A DNA stretch of 64,000 bases, taken from NCBI GenBank assembly GCA_043801445.1, contig JAZDMB010000038.1, positions 1 through 64,000 on the forward strand, written 5' to 3'. Under the pieces are notes generated by a model. The model made no database searches, was not told the DNA's origin, and saw nothing but the letters and a program-made list of their open reading frames with translations. This DNA comes from JAZDFP01 sp043801445. Lineage in GTDB: Bacteria > Planctomycetota > MHYJ01 > JACQXL01. Of the stretch, positions 61,511-64,000 are shown piece by piece. Both the position numbers and the translations under genes were made by a program. Within the stretch, counting starts at the first letter, position 1. Every line of letters starts with the position of its first letter.

Positions 61511-61574
61511 AGCCGCAAAGACACCAAGAAAACAATCTGTTAATTTCTTCTTAGTGGCTTTGTGTCTTCGTGGC
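61511..61574. repeat. Dispersed GCCGCAAAGACACC inverted repeat
   Basis: GCCGCAAAGACACCAAGAAA on the left and TTAGTGGCTTTGTGTCTTCG plus TGGC on the right form an imperfect inverted repeat. It fills the gap between tldD and gyrA. It resembles 19181-19272. Confidence 0.7.
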
Positions 61575-61600
61575 CAATATTTTCCTTGACTGATACGTTT

Positions 61601-64000
61601 TTATTCTATTTCCTCAGGACATACGCGAGCAACAGAAACAAGTTTATCATCTTTTTCCAAAGATATTAACCGAACCCCTTGGGTATTTCTGCCTACAGTC
61701 CTTATTGACTTAATGGGGATACGAACTGCCATACCTTTGATAGAAATCATCATTAATTCGTCAGTCTCGCGAACCTCTTTCAAGCCGATGAGTTTACCAT
61801 TTCGTTCATTTGCCTTGATATTTCTTACGCCCATTCCACCACGCCGCTGCAAGCGATATTCTGAGAAAGAAGTCCGCTTGCCATAACCATTCTCGCATAC
61901 ACTTAAAAGAACAGCATCTTTATCAACAAGAACCATGTCTTTAACAACATCACCTTTTTTTAGTTTTAGACCTCGTACACCATAAGTGGCTCGTCCCATT
62001 GAACGAACATTATCCTCAGAAAAACGAATAGCCATACCATATTGTGTTCCGAGGATAATATCGTCTTTACCAAAACTAATTCTGACGCCGATAAGACGGT
62101 CTTTATCTTCTAATTTAATAGCAATAATTCCGCCTTTGGATGGATTACCATAATCTTTGAGAGGCGTCTTTTTAATAAGGCCGGACTCTGTAGCCATCAC
62201 AAGGAATCCCTGAGAGAAATCTTTAACCGGAATGGCATCCGTAATTTTTTCATTCTGATTGAAACGAATAATATTTACTATGGAACGACCTTTCGCAGTT
62301 CGGGACATTTCAGGAATATCGTAAACTTTTACCCAATGAACCTTGCCGATACTGGTGAAAAATAGGATATAATCGTGTGTAGAAGCCACAAAAATATGTG
62401 CAATAAAATCGCCTTCTTTAGTTTCGGCAGCAATAACACCCTTGCCTCCTCGTTGTTGTTTACGATAACTGGTTAAAGGAACGCGTTTGACATATCCTTC
62501 ATGACTTATAACTACAATAACATCTTCCTCGGTAATAAGTTCTTCTAATATAAATTCTTTAGCTTCACGCTTGAGAATTTCCGTTCTGCGTTTATCGGCA
62601 TATTTATCTTTTATTTCGTAGAGGTCTTCTTTAATAATATCTAAGACCAAATCTTTACCTGCTAAAATAGCTTTGTAATCCCGAATTTTTTCTTTCAGTT
62701 CTTTGACATTTATTTCGAGTTTCTCTCGTTCCAAACCGGTAAGTTTTTGCAAGCGCATCTGGAGAATAGCCTCGGCTTGGATTTGAGAAAGGGAATATTT
62801 GTCGATAAGTTTCAGTTTAGCTTCTTCAGGTGTCTGGGATTTTTTAATAAGTTTAATGATATCGTCTATATTGTCAACTGCGATTAAGAGTCCCTCAAGG
62901 ATATGCAGTTCCGCCTCGGCTTTATCTAACAGGAATTTAGTCCGACGCCGAATAATTTCTATACGATGGTCGCGATAAGCTAAAAGTAATTGTTTGAGGT
63001 TAAGGACGGTCGGACGACTATTAACTAATGCAATCACAATGATACTAAAGGTGTCCTGAAGAGAAGTGTTCTCGTAAAGTTGATTGATAGGGATTTGAGG
63101 GTCTTCGCCGCGTTTTAATTCGACTACGATACGCATACCTTCTCTATCACTCTCATCACGAATATCAGCAACTCCTTGGATTTTATCATCTTTTACCAGT
63201 TGAGCGATTCGTTCGATGATTTTATTCTTTTCCTGATTATAAGGGATTTCAGTAATTATTACATTGGTGCGTCCCCCTTTTGCTTCCTCTGTAGTCATTT
63301 TTGCTCGAACAGTAATTAATCCTCTGCCGGTATGATAGGCATCATAAATTCCCTTGCTACCGCAGATTATTCCGCCGGTTGGGAAATCAGGACCTTTTAT
63401 TAATTCCATTAATTTATCAATTTCTATGTCAGGATTATCAATCACGGCAATAATTCCATCCACCACTTCTCCTAAATTATGAGGAGGAATACTGGTTGCC
63501 ATACCAACGGCAATACCTGATGCACCGTTACAGAGAAGGTTTGGAAACGCTGAAGGAAGAACTGTTGGTTCCTCACGGGTTTCATCATAATTAGGAACCA
63601 TATCCACAGTATTTTTATCCAAATCATGCAACATTTGGGCTGAAAACTCGGTAAGGCGGGCTTCTGTATAACGCATTGCAGCAGGCGGGTCACCATCAAT
63701 AGACCCGAAATTGCCTTGCCCATCAATAAGAGTATATCTGCATGAAAAATCTTGAGCCATACGCACAAGAGTAGGATATACTACCTGTTCGCCATGCGGA
63801 TGATAATTACCTGATGTGTCGCCGGCTATTTTTGCGCATTTACGATGTTTTGAACGCGGACCCAGATTCAAGTCATTCATTGCTATTAAAATGCGTCTCT
63901 GTGAAGGTTTTAGACCATCGCGAATATCGGGTAATGCCCGTGAAACGATAACGCTCATTGCGTAAGTTAAATACGAATTCTTCATCTCATCTTCGATTTC
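61601..64000 (-). CDS. gyrA: DNA gyrase subunit A (5' partial)
   Basis: At least 799 residues; the frame stays open to the window edge, reading EIEDE before [20 protein letters not shown], which matches GyrA N-termini, so the true start is outside. The active-site Tyr is in [13 protein letters not shown]. The GyrA box reads QQRGGKG, supporting GyrA over ParC, and six C-terminal beta-pinwheel blades follow. GyrA cuts and rejoins DNA for negative supercoiling with GyrB. In the quinolone region ([17 protein letters not shown]) the residues at the E. coli Ser83 and Asp87 positions are Gln and Pro. Confidence 0.97.
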   Translation of the reverse strand, partial: EIEDEMKNSYLTYAMSVIVSRALPDIRDGLKPSQRRILIAMNDLNLGPRSKHRKCAKIAGDTSGNYHPHGEQVVYPTLVRMAQDFSCRYTLIDGQGNFGSIDGDPPAAMRYTEARLTEFSAQMLHDLDKNTVDMVPNYDETREEPTVLPSAFPNLLCNGASGIAVGMATSIPPHNLGEVVDGIIAVIDNPDIEIDKLMELIKGPDFPTGGIICGSKGIYDAYHTGRGLITVRAKMTTEEAKGGRTNVIITEIPYNQEKNKIIERIAQLVKDDKIQGVADIRDESDREGMRIVVELKRGEDPQIPINQLYENTSLQDTFSIIVIALVNSRPTVLNLKQLLLAYRDHRIEIIRRRTKFLLDKAEAELHILEGLLIAVDNIDDIIKLIKKSQTPEEAKLKLIDKYSLSQIQAEAILQMRLQKLTGLEREKLEINVKELKEKIRDYKAILAGKDLVLDIIKEDLYEIKDKYADKRRTEILKREAKEFILEELITEEDVIVVISHEGYVKRVPLTSYRKQQRGGKGVIAAETKEGDFIAHIFVASTHDYILFFTSIGKVHWVKVYDIPEMSRTAKGRSIVNIIRFNQNEKITDAIPVKDFSQGFLVMATESGLIKKTPLKDYGNPSKGGIIAIKLEDKDRLIGVRISFGKDDIILGTQYGMAIRFSEDNVRSMGRATYGVRGLKLKKGDVVKDMVLVDKDAVLLSVCENGYGKRTSFSEYRLQRRGGMGVRNIKANERNGKLIGLKEVRETDELMMISIKGMAVRIPIKSIRTVGRNTQGVRLISLEKDDKLVSVARVCPEEIE

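Overview
The window looks like a piece of an AT-rich Gram-negative chromosome, probably from an uncultured, planctomycete-like lineage. An outer membrane is indicated by a type II secretion pseudopilin operon, a peptidase with a probable C-terminal outer-membrane barrel, several lipoproteins and an O-antigen-ligase-like protein. The phylum is an inference from secreted alpha/alpha-toroid (prenyltransferase/squalene-oxidase-repeat) proteins, HEAT plus PDZ proteins, multi-PDZ HtrA proteases and the style of GyrA. No rRNA or phylogenetic marker settles it.

Layout. 2-4264: the 3' part of a giant glycine-rich, fibronectin-like surface protein. 4.3-9.5 kb: a 22-bp repeat array, a seven-bladed propeller protein, a small membrane protein and an HdrD/EtfD-like iron-sulfur membrane oxidoreductase. 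9.6-14.6 kb: a type II secretion operon (gspG, I, J, K, an L-like PilM/PilN fusion and an M-like gene); the matching ATPase gspE lies far away at 44-46 kb. 14.6-24.7 kb: ndk, two CsgG-like genes, HU, an FG-GAP protein, a Xer recombinase and two transporters. 24.9-29.1 kb: an alpha/alpha-toroid protein and a gluzincin-like peptidase with a propeller. 29.2-37.5 kb: an envelope-stress-like block with an ECF sigma factor, SppA, a zinc-finger anti-sigma factor, two HtrA proteases, a degenerate protease lipoprotein and a HEAT-PDZ protein. 38-41 kb: a GC-richer zinc-finger secreted protein, a zinc-ribbon membrane protein and a RAYT-type transposase unit with perfect 20-bp terminal inverted repeats. 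42-57.5 kb: trpS, scpA, gspE, an O-antigen-ligase-like gene, a TSUP permease, a 1436-residue GGDEF-ATPase-HEAT protein, a UlaG-like hydrolase and sucC-sucD-nadC. 57.8-64 kb: tRNA-Pro(CGG), a broken cytochrome-c-like remnant, a second toroid protein, tldD and the 5'-truncated gyrA.

Two unusual repeat phenomena stand out. First, small palindromic elements sit in frame inside protein genes. One 76-78-bp family occurs in gspI, gspJ and the Xer recombinase gene, encoding related peptides read in the same frame over most of their length, and supplies the start codon of gspI. Two further families and several single palindromes sit in frame in a peptidase, an anti-sigma factor, a diguanylate cyclase, a CsgG-like protein, a HEAT-PDZ protein, ScpA and GspK. 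They lie at termini, signal-peptide n-regions or linkers. Their placement resembles the Rickettsia palindromic elements known from other bacteria; whether the local RAYT transposase is involved is speculation.

Second, three intergenic arrays of imperfect repeats, each with a strict 22-bp period but a different sequence, share a small core and G/C-run flanks. The gaps also hold many long inverted repeats built from roughly 10-11-base sub-repeats.
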